Under the pieces are notes generated by a model. That model saw only the letters and a list, made by a program, of their open reading frames with translations, had not been told where the DNA came from and ran no database searches. Made by a program: the position numbers and the translations under genes. Shown here in pieces: positions 35,227 to 44,474 of a stretch of DNA of 64,000 nt; position 1 is the stretch's first letter; every line of letters starts with the position of its first letter. The stretch comes from Fluviicola sp. XM-24bin1 (GTDB lineage Bacteria > Bacteroidota > Bacteroidia > Flavobacteriales_D > Crocinitomicaceae). The DNA lies in NCBI GenBank assembly GCA_003149635.1, contig QCWI01000008.1, positions 124,001 to 188,000 of the forward strand, in the 5' to 3' direction.

Positions 35227-37383
35227 ATGAGCGATAACAAAAACAAAAAGAAGAGTCCATTTTCGATTTATTGGATTTACGCAGCAATTGGAGTTGCCAT
35301 CATCGGCGTTCAATTGTTCATGTCTTCTGGCTCCGAAACAGAGATCAACTCACAAAAAGTGGTGATTGAACTTTGGGAACAAGATTTCATCGATAAGATG
35401 GTCATTGTCAACCGAGATCACTTGGATTTCACCTTGACAAAAGAAGGTCGTGCCTTCGTGAAAACCTCAGAAGAGGCTCGTTACAAGAAAATGCGCGATG
35501 CCCTCAAGAAAGGAAACACACTCGGTGGGGAAATTGAATTCACATTAAAACTGGGGAGTGTAGAGACGTTTGAGCGAAGGCTGGACGAGCGCAGAGAAGA
35601 GATCAAAGACGAAATAGCCAAAGCAGAAGCCGCTGGCGAGGAAACGGATTTAAAAGTCCCTTCCGTTGATACTGAATCAAAAGACGAGGTAAATTACTTC
35701 TCCGGAATCTTGAGCTTCTTACTTCCATTAATCATCATCCTTGCTATTTGGATGTTCGTGATGCGTCGTATGACTGGCGGCGGTGGCGGTGGTGCCGGAG
35801 GACAGATTTTCAACATTGGAAAGTCTCGTGCGAAGGTGTACGAAAACGGAAAATCTACCAACGTAACGTTTAAAGATGTTGCGGGATTAGAAGGGGCTAA
35901 AGAAGAAATTGAAGAGATTGTTTCATTCTTGAAACAGCCGAAGAAATACACAGAATTAGGAGCGAAAATTCCAAAAGGAGCACTCTTGGTAGGCCCTCCG
36001 GGAACAGGTAAAACTTTGCTTGCAAAAGCCGTGGCCGGAGAAGCAAAAGTTCCTTTCTTCTCACTTTCGGGATCGGATTTCGTGGAGATGTTCGTAGGAG
36101 TTGGAGCCTCTCGTGTTCGTGACTTGTTCAAACAAGCGAAAGAGAAATCACCATCTATCATCTTTATTGATGAGATCGATGCCATTGGACGTGCCCGAGG
36201 GAAAAACAACAGCTTCGGCTCGAACGATGAGCGTGAAAACACCTTGAACCAACTCTTAACTGAGATGGACGGATTCGGAACGAACTCTGGAGTGATCATC
36301 CTTGCAGCAACCAACCGTGCGGACGTATTGGACAACGCCTTGACGCGTGCCGGACGATTTGACCGTCAGATTTTCGTGGACATGCCGGACTTGAATGAGC
36401 GTAAAGAAATCTTCCAAGTACACTTGAAGCCATTGAAATTGGATAAAGACTTGGATGTAGATTTCTTAGCACGCCAAACACCAGGATTCTCTGGAGCAGA
36501 CATCGCTAATCTTTGTAACGAAGCGGCGTTGATAGCAGCGAGAAAAGGAAAGAAATCTGTTGAAAAACAAGACTTCTTGGATGCCGTCGATCGTATCATC
36601 GGAGGATTGGAGAAAAAGAACAAAATCATCACTCCAGAAGAGAAAAAAGCAATTGCCTTCCACGAAGCAGGTCACGCTACCGTTTCATGGTTGTTGCAAT
36701 ACGCAAATCCGCTGGTGAAAGTGACAATCGTACCGCGTGGACGTTCCCTTGGAGCGGCATGGTACTTGCCAGAAGAGCGTAGTATCACCACAACGGAACA
36801 GATTTTGGACGACATGTGTACAGCACTTGGAGGTCGTGCAGCAGAGCAATTGACGTTTGGCAAAATCAGTACGGGTGCCTTGAGTGATCTTGAAAAAGTG
36901 ACCAAGCAGGCGTATGCAATGGTTTCAGTGTACGGATTGAATGATAAGGTTGGTAATATCTCTTATTACGATCCACATGGAAATCAGTTTACGAAGCCTT
37001 ATTCGGATGAAACAGCGCACGTTATCGATGAAGAGGTGAGCAAATTGATTGAGTCGCAGTACGACCGTGCATTGCAACTTTTGAAGGATAACAAAGAGAA
37101 GTTGGAGCAATTGGCCAATATACTACTCGAAAAAGAAGTTATCTTCAAGGAGGATTTGGTGGCTATCTTCGGAGAACGTCCTTGGGATATTGACAAGGAA
37201 GCGGAACAGGTGAAAGAAGCTATTATCGCCGACGAAGAAGAACCAACAAGAGTACCTGATGTACCACGTGTTGACGACATCAAAGTAAGCAACGAAGAAG
37301 AAAAGAAAGATACGAATGAAGCTGATTCGGAAGATGAAAAACCGGTGGACGGCGCTTCGGACGAAACTAGTCCGGGAGCCTGA
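35227..37383 (+). CDS. ftsH: ATP-dependent zinc metalloprotease FtsH
   Basis: 718 residues. Two membrane segments (about 13-33 and 158-178) flank a periplasmic domain of about 120 residues. The AAA module has Walker A GPPGTGKT (256-263), Walker [10 protein letters not shown] and the second region of homology [20 protein letters not shown]. The protease site is HEAGH (479-483). The tail (about 660-718) is very acidic and low-complexity. The enzyme degrades membrane and unstable cytosolic proteins. The 3' end overlaps a DUF2007-like gene in another frame. Confidence 0.97.
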   Translation: MSDNKNKKKSPFSIYWIYAAIGVAIIGVQLFMSSGSETEINSQKVVIELWEQDFIDKMVIVNRDHLDFTLTKEGRAFVKTSEEARYKKMRDALKKGNTLGGEIEFTLKLGSVETFERRLDERREEIKDEIAKAEAAGEETDLKVPSVDTESKDEVNYFSGILSFLLPLIIILAIWMFVMRRMTGGGGGGAGGQIFNIGKSRAKVYENGKSTNVTFKDVAGLEGAKEEIEEIVSFLKQPKKYTELGAKIPKGALLVGPPGTGKTLLAKAVAGEAKVPFFSLSGSDFVEMFVGVGASRVRDLFKQAKEKSPSIIFIDEIDAIGRARGKNNSFGSNDERENTLNQLLTEMDGFGTNSGVIILAATNRADVLDNALTRAGRFDRQIFVDMPDLNERKEIFQVHLKPLKLDKDLDVDFLARQTPGFSGADIANLCNEAALIAARKGKKSVEKQDFLDAVDRIIGGLEKKNKIITPEEKKAIAFHEAGHATVSWLLQYANPLVKVTIVPRGRSLGAAWYLPEERSITTTEQILDDMCTALGGRAAEQLTFGKISTGALSDLEKVTKQAYAMVSVYGLNDKVGNISYYDPHGNQFTKPYSDETAHVIDEEVSKLIESQYDRALQLLKDNKEKLEQLANILLEKEVIFKEDLVAIFGERPWDIDKEAEQVKEAIIADEEEPTRVPDVPRVDDIKVSNEEEKKDTNEADSEDEKPVDGASDETSPGA

Positions 37384-37579
37384 ATGGGTAACCATTTTCG
37401 AATCGCGCGACGAATACGTCGTACGTATCAAACATATGCAACTAGTTGAAGCAGATATTCCCGCTGTGATTTTTGATCAGCGGGATTCTTCGTATCAGGC
37501 ATTCGGCTATTTATATCTTAAAGTGCAACGTGAACACATGAAGAACGCACAAGAAATTCTAAATTTGCCGCATGAGTAA
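37316..37579 (+). CDS. DUF2007-like small protein overlapping ftsH
   Basis: 87 residues from ATG 37316, or 81 from ATG 37334. Residues about 20-80 ([20 protein letters not shown], then LVEADIPAVIFDQRDSSYQA and LYLKV) fit the DUF2007 putative signal-transducing fold. No ATG, GTG or TTG exists in this frame after the ftsH stop, so translation must begin inside ftsH, an overlap of 50-68 bases in the +1 frame. It overlaps cdsA by 8 bases, so FtsH, this protein and CdsA look translationally chained. Confidence 0.75.
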   Translation: MKLIRKMKNRWTALRTKLVREPEWVTIFESRDEYVVRIKHMQLVEADIPAVIFDQRDSSYQAFGYLYLKVQREHMKNAQEILNLPHE

Positions 37580-38420
37580 TCTGGTCGTTCGATCTATCAC
37601 CGGCGCATTGTTCGTTGCAGTGATCCTGGGGTCTATCCTTTTGGACGATTGGTACGCTACGGCCGTGTTCGCTGCCTTCATGATTCTCGGCTTGGTCGAA
37701 TTCAATAAATTATTCCATTCTCAACGCACTATTGAAATTGATTGGCGGATCGGGACACTCGGGGGAATTGTCATTTTCACCATTGCCGTTCTCACACTTT
37801 ATCAAGTGTTACCTATCGCCTGTTACACGCTCATTGTTCCGGTCATTCTCATTATGATGCTCACCGAACTATGGCGGAAAAAGAAGAATCCAATTCTGAA
37901 TAGTACCATCCAGATCGCCGGAATTTTTTACATCGTTCTCCCCTTCTTTTTGGTTACGGAAATGAATTTCCACGATCATAATTTCAATGACTTCAAACCT
38001 ACTGAAGGCTTCTTCATGCCCAAGGTTGGAGGGATGTTCCTTTTAATTTGGACGAATGATACATTCGCGTACTTAACAGGTCGATTGATTGGACGCACCA
38101 AACTTTTTGAACGCATCTCTCCAAAGAAAACATGGGAAGGGACTCTTGGCGGCGTGGTCATGACCATCTTTGTAGGCTTTTTAATCGGAACTTATTTCGA
38201 TACTAACGAAACTCTAGGCTTTTGGATCGGAGCAGCACTGATCATTGTACCCTGTGCGATTCTTGGAGATCTCTACGAATCATTGTTCAAGCGATCACTT
38301 AAAATTAAGGACTCAGGCTCCATTCTTCCGGGACATGGAGGCATCCTTGATCGCTTCGATGCGGTCTTCTTCTCAGTGCCGTTTTTTATGGCTTGGGCAT
38401 CCATTTATCCGTATCTTTGA
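37572..38420 (+). CDS. cdsA: Phosphatidate cytidylyltransferase
   Basis: 282 residues with about seven to eight membrane segments. The family signature is present near the C-terminus: LFKRSLKIKDSGSILPGHGG followed by ILDRFDA. The enzyme makes CDP-diacylglycerol from phosphatidate and CTP at the inner membrane. The neighbour psd uses a later product of the same pathway, so this pair forms a phospholipid synthesis unit. Confidence 0.95.
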   Translation: MSNLVVRSITGALFVAVILGSILLDDWYATAVFAAFMILGLVEFNKLFHSQRTIEIDWRIGTLGGIVIFTIAVLTLYQVLPIACYTLIVPVILIMMLTELWRKKKNPILNSTIQIAGIFYIVLPFFLVTEMNFHDHNFNDFKPTEGFFMPKVGGMFLLIWTNDTFAYLTGRLIGRTKLFERISPKKTWEGTLGGVVMTIFVGFLIGTYFDTNETLGFWIGAALIIVPCAILGDLYESLFKRSLKIKDSGSILPGHGGILDRFDAVFFSVPFFMAWASIYPYL

Positions 38421-38433
38421 CCAAAATTAATTC

Positions 38434-39099
38434 ATGAAAATCCACCGTGAGGGGTACACCATCATCCTAGTTGCATTCTTGATTCTTTCGGCGATTGAAG
38501 TCGGTAATTATTTTCTTTATGCGGCACTCGGTTGGCTTTGGTTGTTCTTGCTTCTTTCTGTAGGAGTATTGGTGATGTTTTACCTCATCGTACAATTTTT
38601 CCGCATTCCGAACCGTCAGCCAAAATTCGAAGCGAATGATATTGTGTGTCCAGCAGATGGAAAAGTGGTCGTTATTGAAGAAGTGAACGAAACAGAATAC
38701 TTCAACGACAAACGCATTCAGATTTCGATATTCATGTCTCCGCTGAACGTGCATCAGAATTGCAATCCGATTTCAGGAATCATCAAGTATGTAAAATACC
38801 ACAAAGGATTGTTCTTGGTAGCATGGCATCCGAAAAGCAGCACAGATAACGAGCGTACAACTATTGTTACAGAACATGCTAATGGTCAAGAGGTGTTGTT
38901 TAGACAAATCGCAGGAGCTGTGGCGCGCCGTATTTGTTATTACGTCAGAGAAGAGCAAGAAGTAACAGCGGCTGATGAATTCGGCTTCATTAAGTTTGGA
39001 TCACGCGTAGACCTGCTTTTACCGCTGGATGCTAAAATCGATGTGAAGATCGGCGACGTAGTTCAAGGCCGACTGACTAAGATTGGGGAGTTGAAGTAG
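38434..39099 (+). CDS. psd: Phosphatidylserine decarboxylase, short (archaeal-type) form
   Basis: 221 residues. Two hydrophobic N-terminal segments (about 8-60) anchor the protein. The catalytic part shows VCPADGKVVVIEE, MSPLNVHQN and the self-cleavage site FGS (Gly189-Ser190), where Ser becomes the pyruvoyl group. It converts phosphatidylserine to phosphatidylethanolamine. It follows cdsA by 13 bases. Confidence 0.94.
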   Translation: MKIHREGYTIILVAFLILSAIEVGNYFLYAALGWLWLFLLLSVGVLVMFYLIVQFFRIPNRQPKFEANDIVCPADGKVVVIEEVNETEYFNDKRIQISIFMSPLNVHQNCNPISGIIKYVKYHKGLFLVAWHPKSSTDNERTTIVTEHANGQEVLFRQIAGAVARRICYYVREEQEVTAADEFGFIKFGSRVDLLLPLDAKIDVKIGDVVQGRLTKIGELK

Positions 39100-39169
39100 T
39101 AATTCAGATTTCAACAATTTCTATTTTTCATTCGTAGGCTATTTTTCATTATTCGTCATTGAAAACATT

Positions 39170-39454
39170 TCATTCGTAACTAATCTCAAGAGAAATCCCG
39201 TATTGTCGAAAACCTTGAATTTGACCCGAAATATTTTGCATGCTTTGAAAGCGCTGGAGGACTTGAGTAGAATCCACCATGATAAAACCGAAATACGGAG
39301 TGACTTCGTTGGCCAAACCTTTCCCCGGATGATTATTACAAATGCTGTATCCTTTGGCGTCATTGACACGACGCACGTTACCAGAACTGACTACTGACTC
39401 ACAGAAACATCCTAAGCATAAGATGGCAATAAAGCAATAGTAGATGGATCGCAT
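39170..39454 (-). CDS. Small lipoprotein, function unknown
   Basis: 94 residues. The N-terminus MRSIYYCFIAILCLGCFCES reads as a short signal peptide with a lipobox (LCLGC). The remainder has no repeat or motif that I recognise; the pattern VTPYFGFIMVDSTQVLQRFQ suggests a small alpha/beta domain. It is 40 bases downstream of the exonuclease III gene on the same strand. It is short, but the signal sequence and position support a real gene. Confidence 0.5.
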   Translation of the reverse strand: MRSIYYCFIAILCLGCFCESVVSSGNVRRVNDAKGYSICNNHPGKGLANEVTPYFGFIMVDSTQVLQRFQSMQNISGQIQGFRQYGISLEISYE

Positions 39455-39494
39455 ATAAGTATTACCTGACCAACTACCGATTTGTTACAGATAT

Positions 39495-40262
39495 CTAAGC
39501 GAAATCGATTCCTACTGGACAATGATCGGAGCCATGAATATCGGCGCGAATAAATGCATCTTGAACGCGATCCTGAATAGATTCAGAAACCAAAAAATAA
39601 TCAATCCGCCAGCCTACGTTTCGCTCGCGTGCTCCGCCGCGGTAACTCCACCAGGAATATTTTTCCTCGGCATCGGGATATTTCAATCGGAACGTGTCGA
39701 CTAAACCATTCGACGTGTAGGCGTCCATGCCATCAATTTCTTCTTGCATGTGTCCCGCCGACTTGTTGTAATTCGCTTTTGGACGCGCCAAATCGATTGA
39801 TTTATGTGCCACATTGAAATCACCGCATACAATTACGGGTTTCTTTAACTCCAAATCTTTCAGATACTTCAAAAAAGCGGCATCCCATCCTTGTCGATAA
39901 TTCAAACGCTTTAGATCATTTCCTGAATTCGGCGTATATACGGTTACAACAAAATAATCTTCAAATTCTAAGGCGATTACGCGACCTTCTTGATCATGCT
40001 CCTCAATTCCCATGTCGTAGCGCTCTGATATCGGTTGAACTTTCGTCAAAATCCCAGTTCCAGAATATCCTTTTCGCGCCTTCGATTCATTTCCATAATA
40101 ATGGTACTGCTCCAAATTGGCCACTACCTCTCTTGCTTGTTCCACGGTTGACTTCGTTTCCTGAAGACAAACAATATCGGCATCTAGCGCCGCAATATCT
40201 TTATGGAAATCCTTCTTGGCAATCGCTCGAATGCCATTCACATTGAATGAAATTATCTGCAT
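39495..40262 (-). CDS. xth: Exodeoxyribonuclease III
   Basis: 255 residues, full length. Motifs of the exonuclease/endonuclease/phosphatase fold: SFNVNGIRA at the start, CLQETKS (metal-binding Glu), CGDFNVAHKSIDL (active-site Asp and Asn), WWSYRGGARERNVGWRIDYF and the terminal GSDHCPVGIDF (catalytic Asp-His). The enzyme cuts at AP sites and removes 3' blocks in base excision repair. Confidence 0.96.
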   Translation of the reverse strand: MQIISFNVNGIRAIAKKDFHKDIAALDADIVCLQETKSTVEQAREVVANLEQYHYYGNESKARKGYSGTGILTKVQPISERYDMGIEEHDQEGRVIALEFEDYFVVTVYTPNSGNDLKRLNYRQGWDAAFLKYLKDLELKKPVIVCGDFNVAHKSIDLARPKANYNKSAGHMQEEIDGMDAYTSNGLVDTFRLKYPDAEEKYSWWSYRGGARERNVGWRIDYFLVSESIQDRVQDAFIRADIHGSDHCPVGIDFA

Positions 40263-40335
40263 GTTATCGCTTTGGAATAAAAGTAAGAAATGTCGTTAAA
40301 ATGTATTATATTTACCATGGTAAACATTTGAAAAA

Positions 40336-41484
40336 ATGAAAAAATCGCAAGATAACCGTCGTGGATTTTTAGGGAAGCTTTTAGTTGGTGGATCTACACT
40401 GATCGCCCTACCCTTTCTCGCGAACGGTTCAAAGAAAGACAACGATAAAGAAGACGAAGAAATAATGGAACATCCAGTCAAACAAGTACGCGCCTTAGGA
40501 TTTCAGTGGGAAACCCGCGATCCTTTTCTGTTCTGCGTGCATCACGAAGATAAATTCCCGAAAGGAAATGAAGAAATGGGGCCAGATGTGTCGTACTTAG
40601 AAGGACGTCATATGGGACAAGATTTCATTGTAAAGGATGGTTTCAGAATGTACCACGGTCAAACGGTTCCCGGATTCCCGGGACATCCACACAGAGGATT
40701 TGAAACAATCACCGTAGTCCGTGAAGGTATGGTAGATCATGCTGATTCTACAGGAGCCGCTGGACGTTATGGAAATGGTGACGTGCAATGGATGACCGCA
40801 GGAAAAGGCGTTCAGCATTCAGAAATGTTCCCCTTGATTGATGCGGAGAATGACAACCCGATGGAATTATTCCAAATCTGGCTAAATCTTCCACAGAGAA
40901 GCAAGATGGTGGAGCCTCATTTCAAAATGTTGTGGAGCGAAACCATTCCGGTTATTGAACACAAAGAGGAGGACAAGCTTCAGGCAACCATCGAAGTATT
41001 AGCTGGGAAATTGGATGAGAATGCCGCACCCGTTGCTCCACCCGATTCATGGGCCAATCCCGAAGAAAATGAAGTGGCTATTTACAATATAAAGTTGGAA
41101 CCGAATTCAACCTATGTATTGCCCGCAGCTGCGGACGGCGTGAATAGAACTTTATACTACTATGAAGGAAATGACCTATTGATCAACGAGCAATTCATTC
41201 CGCACTATCATGCTGCTGATGTTGACGAATCTCAAGACTTGACGTTGCAAAGTGGAGCCGAAGTTTCCAAAGTTTTGGTGCTTCAAGGCAAGCCAATCAA
41301 CGAGCCTGTGGTCCAGCATGGGCCTTTTGTTATGAACACGCGTCAAGAAATTCAAGAAGCTTTCGAAGATTATCACGCCACACAGTTTGGTGGATGGCCA
41401 TGGCCAAAATACGATCAAGTGTACGAACGCGAAAAGGGACGATTCGCCTTGCATTCAGATGGCACCGAAGAAGTAAAATCTTAA
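40336..41484 (+). CDS. Pirin family protein with Tat-like signal sequence
   Basis: 382 residues. The N-terminus NRRGFLGK (Arg8-Arg9) followed by a hydrophobic stretch LLVGGSTLIALPFLA is a plausible twin-arginine signal. The pirin cupin starts near 50, with the metal ligands in GHPHRGFETITVV and GVQHSEMF (three His and one Glu). The second cupin (about 240-330) is less conserved. Pirins are iron proteins, some with quercetinase activity. Most are cytoplasmic, so the export signal is unusual. Alternative: the N-terminus is a simple membrane anchor. Confidence 0.88.
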   Translation: MKKSQDNRRGFLGKLLVGGSTLIALPFLANGSKKDNDKEDEEIMEHPVKQVRALGFQWETRDPFLFCVHHEDKFPKGNEEMGPDVSYLEGRHMGQDFIVKDGFRMYHGQTVPGFPGHPHRGFETITVVREGMVDHADSTGAAGRYGNGDVQWMTAGKGVQHSEMFPLIDAENDNPMELFQIWLNLPQRSKMVEPHFKMLWSETIPVIEHKEEDKLQATIEVLAGKLDENAAPVAPPDSWANPEENEVAIYNIKLEPNSTYVLPAAADGVNRTLYYYEGNDLLINEQFIPHYHAADVDESQDLTLQSGAEVSKVLVLQGKPINEPVVQHGPFVMNTRQEIQEAFEDYHATQFGGWPWPKYDQVYEREKGRFALHSDGTEEVKS

Positions 41485-41506
41485 TCTCTGAACCAATGGA
41501 AAGCAG

Positions 41507-41514
41507 TATCTTTG
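41507..41514 (+). promoter_or_regulatory. TAnnTTTG -7 box for mutS2
   Basis: TATCTTTG is an exact match and ends 4 bases before the ATG at 41519, again implying a nearly leaderless message. No clear -33 element is visible. Confidence 0.45.
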
Positions 41515-41518
41515 CGGC

Positions 41519-43645
41519 ATGGCAGTAGATGCACAAACGCTTTCTGATTTAGAATTTGGCACGATTCGTTCGTGGGCGGTGGAGTATGCAAAACAGCCAA
41601 CAGCTCAACAACGTTTGGCAGAGCTTTCGCCTATCCCAAATTTTGGTGAGATTCAGTATCAGTTGGACAAAACCTTTGAATTTCAGCAGATTCGAACTAC
41701 CGGTGAGACCTTTCCGCAATTGGAGTTTGAGGAACTAGAGAATGAAATCCGATTGCTTCCGATTGAGAATGCATCCATTTCTTTGGAAGGTTTCATGCGC
41801 ATTCACATGGCCAGTCGATTGGTAAACGATCTCCTCCACTTTTTCGATAAACGCGAGGATGAATACCCCTTGCTTTCGCAAACTTTGGAGAACGCGCATT
41901 ACACGAAAGAGATCATTGAGGCTATTGAGAAAGTATTCGATCGCAGCGGTCAAATTAAGGATGATGCTTCTCCTGAATTGTACGCCATTCGGAACAACAT
42001 TAAAGTGGTTCGAAAGCAAATCAACCAAAACTTTAATAAGGAATTACGCAAGCTTCAGAAAAATGGAGTTTTAGGAGATACGCGCGAAACTTTCATCAAC
42101 GATAGACGTGTATTGACCGTACTGTCCTCACATAAACGAAAAATTCCGGGATCCGTAGTTGGATCAAGTAATACTGGGTCTTTGACCTACATTGAGCCCC
42201 AAGTCAATATCGCTCTGAACAATGAACTGGAGATGTTGATGGACGATGAGCGAAAGGAAATCTTCCGCATCCTTCAGATTCTTCGAAAGGAGTTGTATCA
42301 ATACATTGGACTGATTCAGGAATACCAAATCATTCTTACCGAATTCGATTTCGTGAATGCGAAAACACGTTTGGCGACTGCCTTGGAATGCAATCGTCCG
42401 CGGATCTCGGATAAGCTCCAAATCGAATTGATTGATGCCTATCACCCCATTCTTTGGCGCAACAACAAAGCACACAAAAAACATACCTTCCCGCAGCAGA
42501 TTCAATTGGATAAGTTCTCGCGAATGCTGGTCATTTCCGGACCGAATGCAGGCGGAAAGAGTATTACCTTAAAATCCGTTGGATTGTTGCAATTGATGTT
42601 GCAGTCTGGACTTTTGGTACCCGTGCATGAAAACAGCATCATGTGCTTTTTTCAGAATATCTTAAGTGATATCGGAGACAATCAGTCGATTGCGAATGAG
42701 TTGAGTACCTACAGTTATCGCCTCAAACGAATGAAGCAATTTCTGGATACCGCGAATCGAAATACTTTGTTCTTGATTGACGAATTCGGAACGGGATCCG
42801 ACCCGGATTTGGGAGGAGCATTGGCCGAATCCATCTTTGAAACTATTTACACGAAGAAAAGTTTCGGGGTGATCACCACGCATTACGCCAATATTAAACT
42901 CAAAGCGGATAAACTTCGAAATGCACGGAACGGGTGCATGCTCTTCAATACGGAAACATTGGAACCTTTGTACAAATTAGATATCGGTCAGCCGGGAAGT
43001 TCGTTTACGTTCGAAGTAGCAAAAATCAATGGAATCCCTGATGAGTTGATTGAAGATGCGAAATCCAAATTGGACGATCGAAAGGTTAAGATGGATCAAT
43101 TGCTCAATGCGTTACAGAAGGAGAAAAATTACTTATCGCGCCTGAACAAGGAGCACATTGAGGCGCAGGAGACGGCACAGGAAGCCTTGAACGAGTACAC
43201 GGATCAGAAGGAATATTACGAGAAGAAAATCAAGGAAATGCGATCGAAACAAACTTCGAATGAAGCTTTGATTCGCATGGGAAAGAAAATGAAGACTTTC
43301 ATTGATCGCTACAATACACGTTCCCGAAAAAAGACGATCAATCAACCGTTATTAGAGGAAGTTAGAAAGTACTTAGCAGTTGAACGTACGAAAGCGGAAG
43401 AAGCCAAGAATGCAGAGAAAATGAAAGCTGCCGCGGCTCGTAAGTCTACCAGCAAAAAGAAAAAACGTCCGGTGAAGGAAAAGGATCCATATAATCGGGA
43501 TAAGATTAAAGTGGGATCAAAAGTGAAGTTGGTTGCCACAAAACAATCAGGTACGGTAGAAGAAATCTCTGGAAATACCATGACGGTAACTTTTGGATTC
43601 GCCCGAATGAAGGTGGAGAAGAATAAGTTGCAGTGGGTAAGTTAG
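41519..43645 (+). CDS. mutS2: MutS2-type ATPase without Smr domain
   Basis: 708 residues. The core and clamp (about 1-320, with EPQVNIALNNEL) are followed by the MutS ATPase: Walker A GPNAGGKS (341-348), LIDEFGTGSDP (Walker B) and GVITTHYANIK. A coiled-coil region follows (about 515-600). The C-terminal 90 residues are Lys-rich (KSTSKKKKRPVKEKD) and end in a small beta segment (KVGSKVKLVATKQSGTVEEI) resembling the KOW-like part found before Smr. The Smr endonuclease domain of typical MutS2 is missing, so nicking activity is doubtful. Anti-recombination or ribosome-rescue function is inferred from family. Confidence 0.9.
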   Translation: MAVDAQTLSDLEFGTIRSWAVEYAKQPTAQQRLAELSPIPNFGEIQYQLDKTFEFQQIRTTGETFPQLEFEELENEIRLLPIENASISLEGFMRIHMASRLVNDLLHFFDKREDEYPLLSQTLENAHYTKEIIEAIEKVFDRSGQIKDDASPELYAIRNNIKVVRKQINQNFNKELRKLQKNGVLGDTRETFINDRRVLTVLSSHKRKIPGSVVGSSNTGSLTYIEPQVNIALNNELEMLMDDERKEIFRILQILRKELYQYIGLIQEYQIILTEFDFVNAKTRLATALECNRPRISDKLQIELIDAYHPILWRNNKAHKKHTFPQQIQLDKFSRMLVISGPNAGGKSITLKSVGLLQLMLQSGLLVPVHENSIMCFFQNILSDIGDNQSIANELSTYSYRLKRMKQFLDTANRNTLFLIDEFGTGSDPDLGGALAESIFETIYTKKSFGVITTHYANIKLKADKLRNARNGCMLFNTETLEPLYKLDIGQPGSSFTFEVAKINGIPDELIEDAKSKLDDRKVKMDQLLNALQKEKNYLSRLNKEHIEAQETAQEALNEYTDQKEYYEKKIKEMRSKQTSNEALIRMGKKMKTFIDRYNTRSRKKTINQPLLEEVRKYLAVERTKAEEAKNAEKMKAAAARKSTSKKKKRPVKEKDPYNRDKIKVGSKVKLVATKQSGTVEEISGNTMTVTFGFARMKVEKNKLQWVS

Positions 43646-43708
43646 AGGAAGGACTGAAAGAGCAAAGAGAAAAGACCAAGAGTTCGTATAATTCCAAACA
43701 AAAAAAGA

Positions 43709-43752
43709 GGAGTAGGAATTTCTCTCATCGTGCAACAAGAAACCTCCACTCC
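43709..43752. terminator. Imperfect bidirectional hairpin between mutS2 and yiaA-like gene
   Basis: GGAGTAGGAATTTCT and AGAAACCTCCACTCC pair over 15 positions with three mismatches. An A6 tract precedes the hairpin and CCCCTTTT follows, so it could stop transcription from either convergent gene. The rest of 43646-43849 shows no gene. Confidence 0.5.
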
Positions 43753-43849
43753 CCTTTTGCTTACTACTACCTAAAAAATCATTCTCTGATTTACTCTACT
43801 ATTCAAATAGATACCGATGATTTCAAAAACGCTGCGTGTAGTCCAAAAT

Positions 43850-44269
43850 TTATTGCTCGTTGTATGCTTTCAAATCACGTGTATTCTTCTGAACGGCAAT
43901 GGAAGCAAATAATGCCAAAGTAAACGCCATTCCATAGAATCCTTTTTCGCTCAGTTCGAGATCGGCATTTCTTAATCCCACGACTAGAAGAACCACAGAC
44001 GTTATGGCAGTAAACCAACTGATTCCGTAATAGATATCCGTTACAGGAATTCCCTCTGATTTATCCCTCACACATTTCTGTACTGAGATCGCTGAGAACA
44101 ATCCGAACAAAAGCACGACGAAATAGTATCCTTTTTCGTTCAGTAGCATATCTGCGTTCCAAAGTCCGATACAATATGAAATCAATCCTGCGCCAAGTGC
44201 CACCCACGACACTCCAATGAATGCTGGAGTCGGTTTGAACCCCTTCGCATCTTTCTGTTTTGTTACCAT
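43850..44269 (-). CDS. YiaA/YiaB-type inner membrane protein
   Basis: 139 residues from ATG 44269; an upstream in-frame ATG at 44323 would add a charged 18-residue leader. Four hydrophobic segments form two similar helical pairs: [20 protein letters not shown] with [20 protein letters not shown], and [20 protein letters not shown] with [20 protein letters not shown]. The internal duplication with the closing AxxVQK is typical of the YiaAB two-helix family. Function is not known. Confidence 0.88.
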   Translation of the reverse strand: MVTKQKDAKGFKPTPAFIGVSWVALGAGLISYCIGLWNADMLLNEKGYYFVVLLFGLFSAISVQKCVRDKSEGIPVTDIYYGISWFTAITSVVLLVVGLRNADLELSEKGFYGMAFTLALFASIAVQKNTRDLKAYNEQ

Positions 44270-44474
44270 TTCCTTTGTTTCAAAATTTTCCTGTTTTGAA
44301 CGCCTCACAATCCACTTGCGCATGCAACTGTGAAGTCAAAAGAATAGCGATGGCGGCGATAAATAATTTCTTATGTTTTTGTTTGTGGCTAGGGAAGAAC
44401 CCCACTTAAAATCAATACCAAGATAGCCATTTCCGCACGCTCGTCGGCAAAGGATTTATGAGTACTTTTACGCA

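Noticed and set aside
39100-39169. CTATTTTTCATT repeated twice between psd and the small lipoprotein gene, as a possible terminator.
   Set aside because: No stem can be formed; it is simple AT-rich spacer with a short direct repeat.
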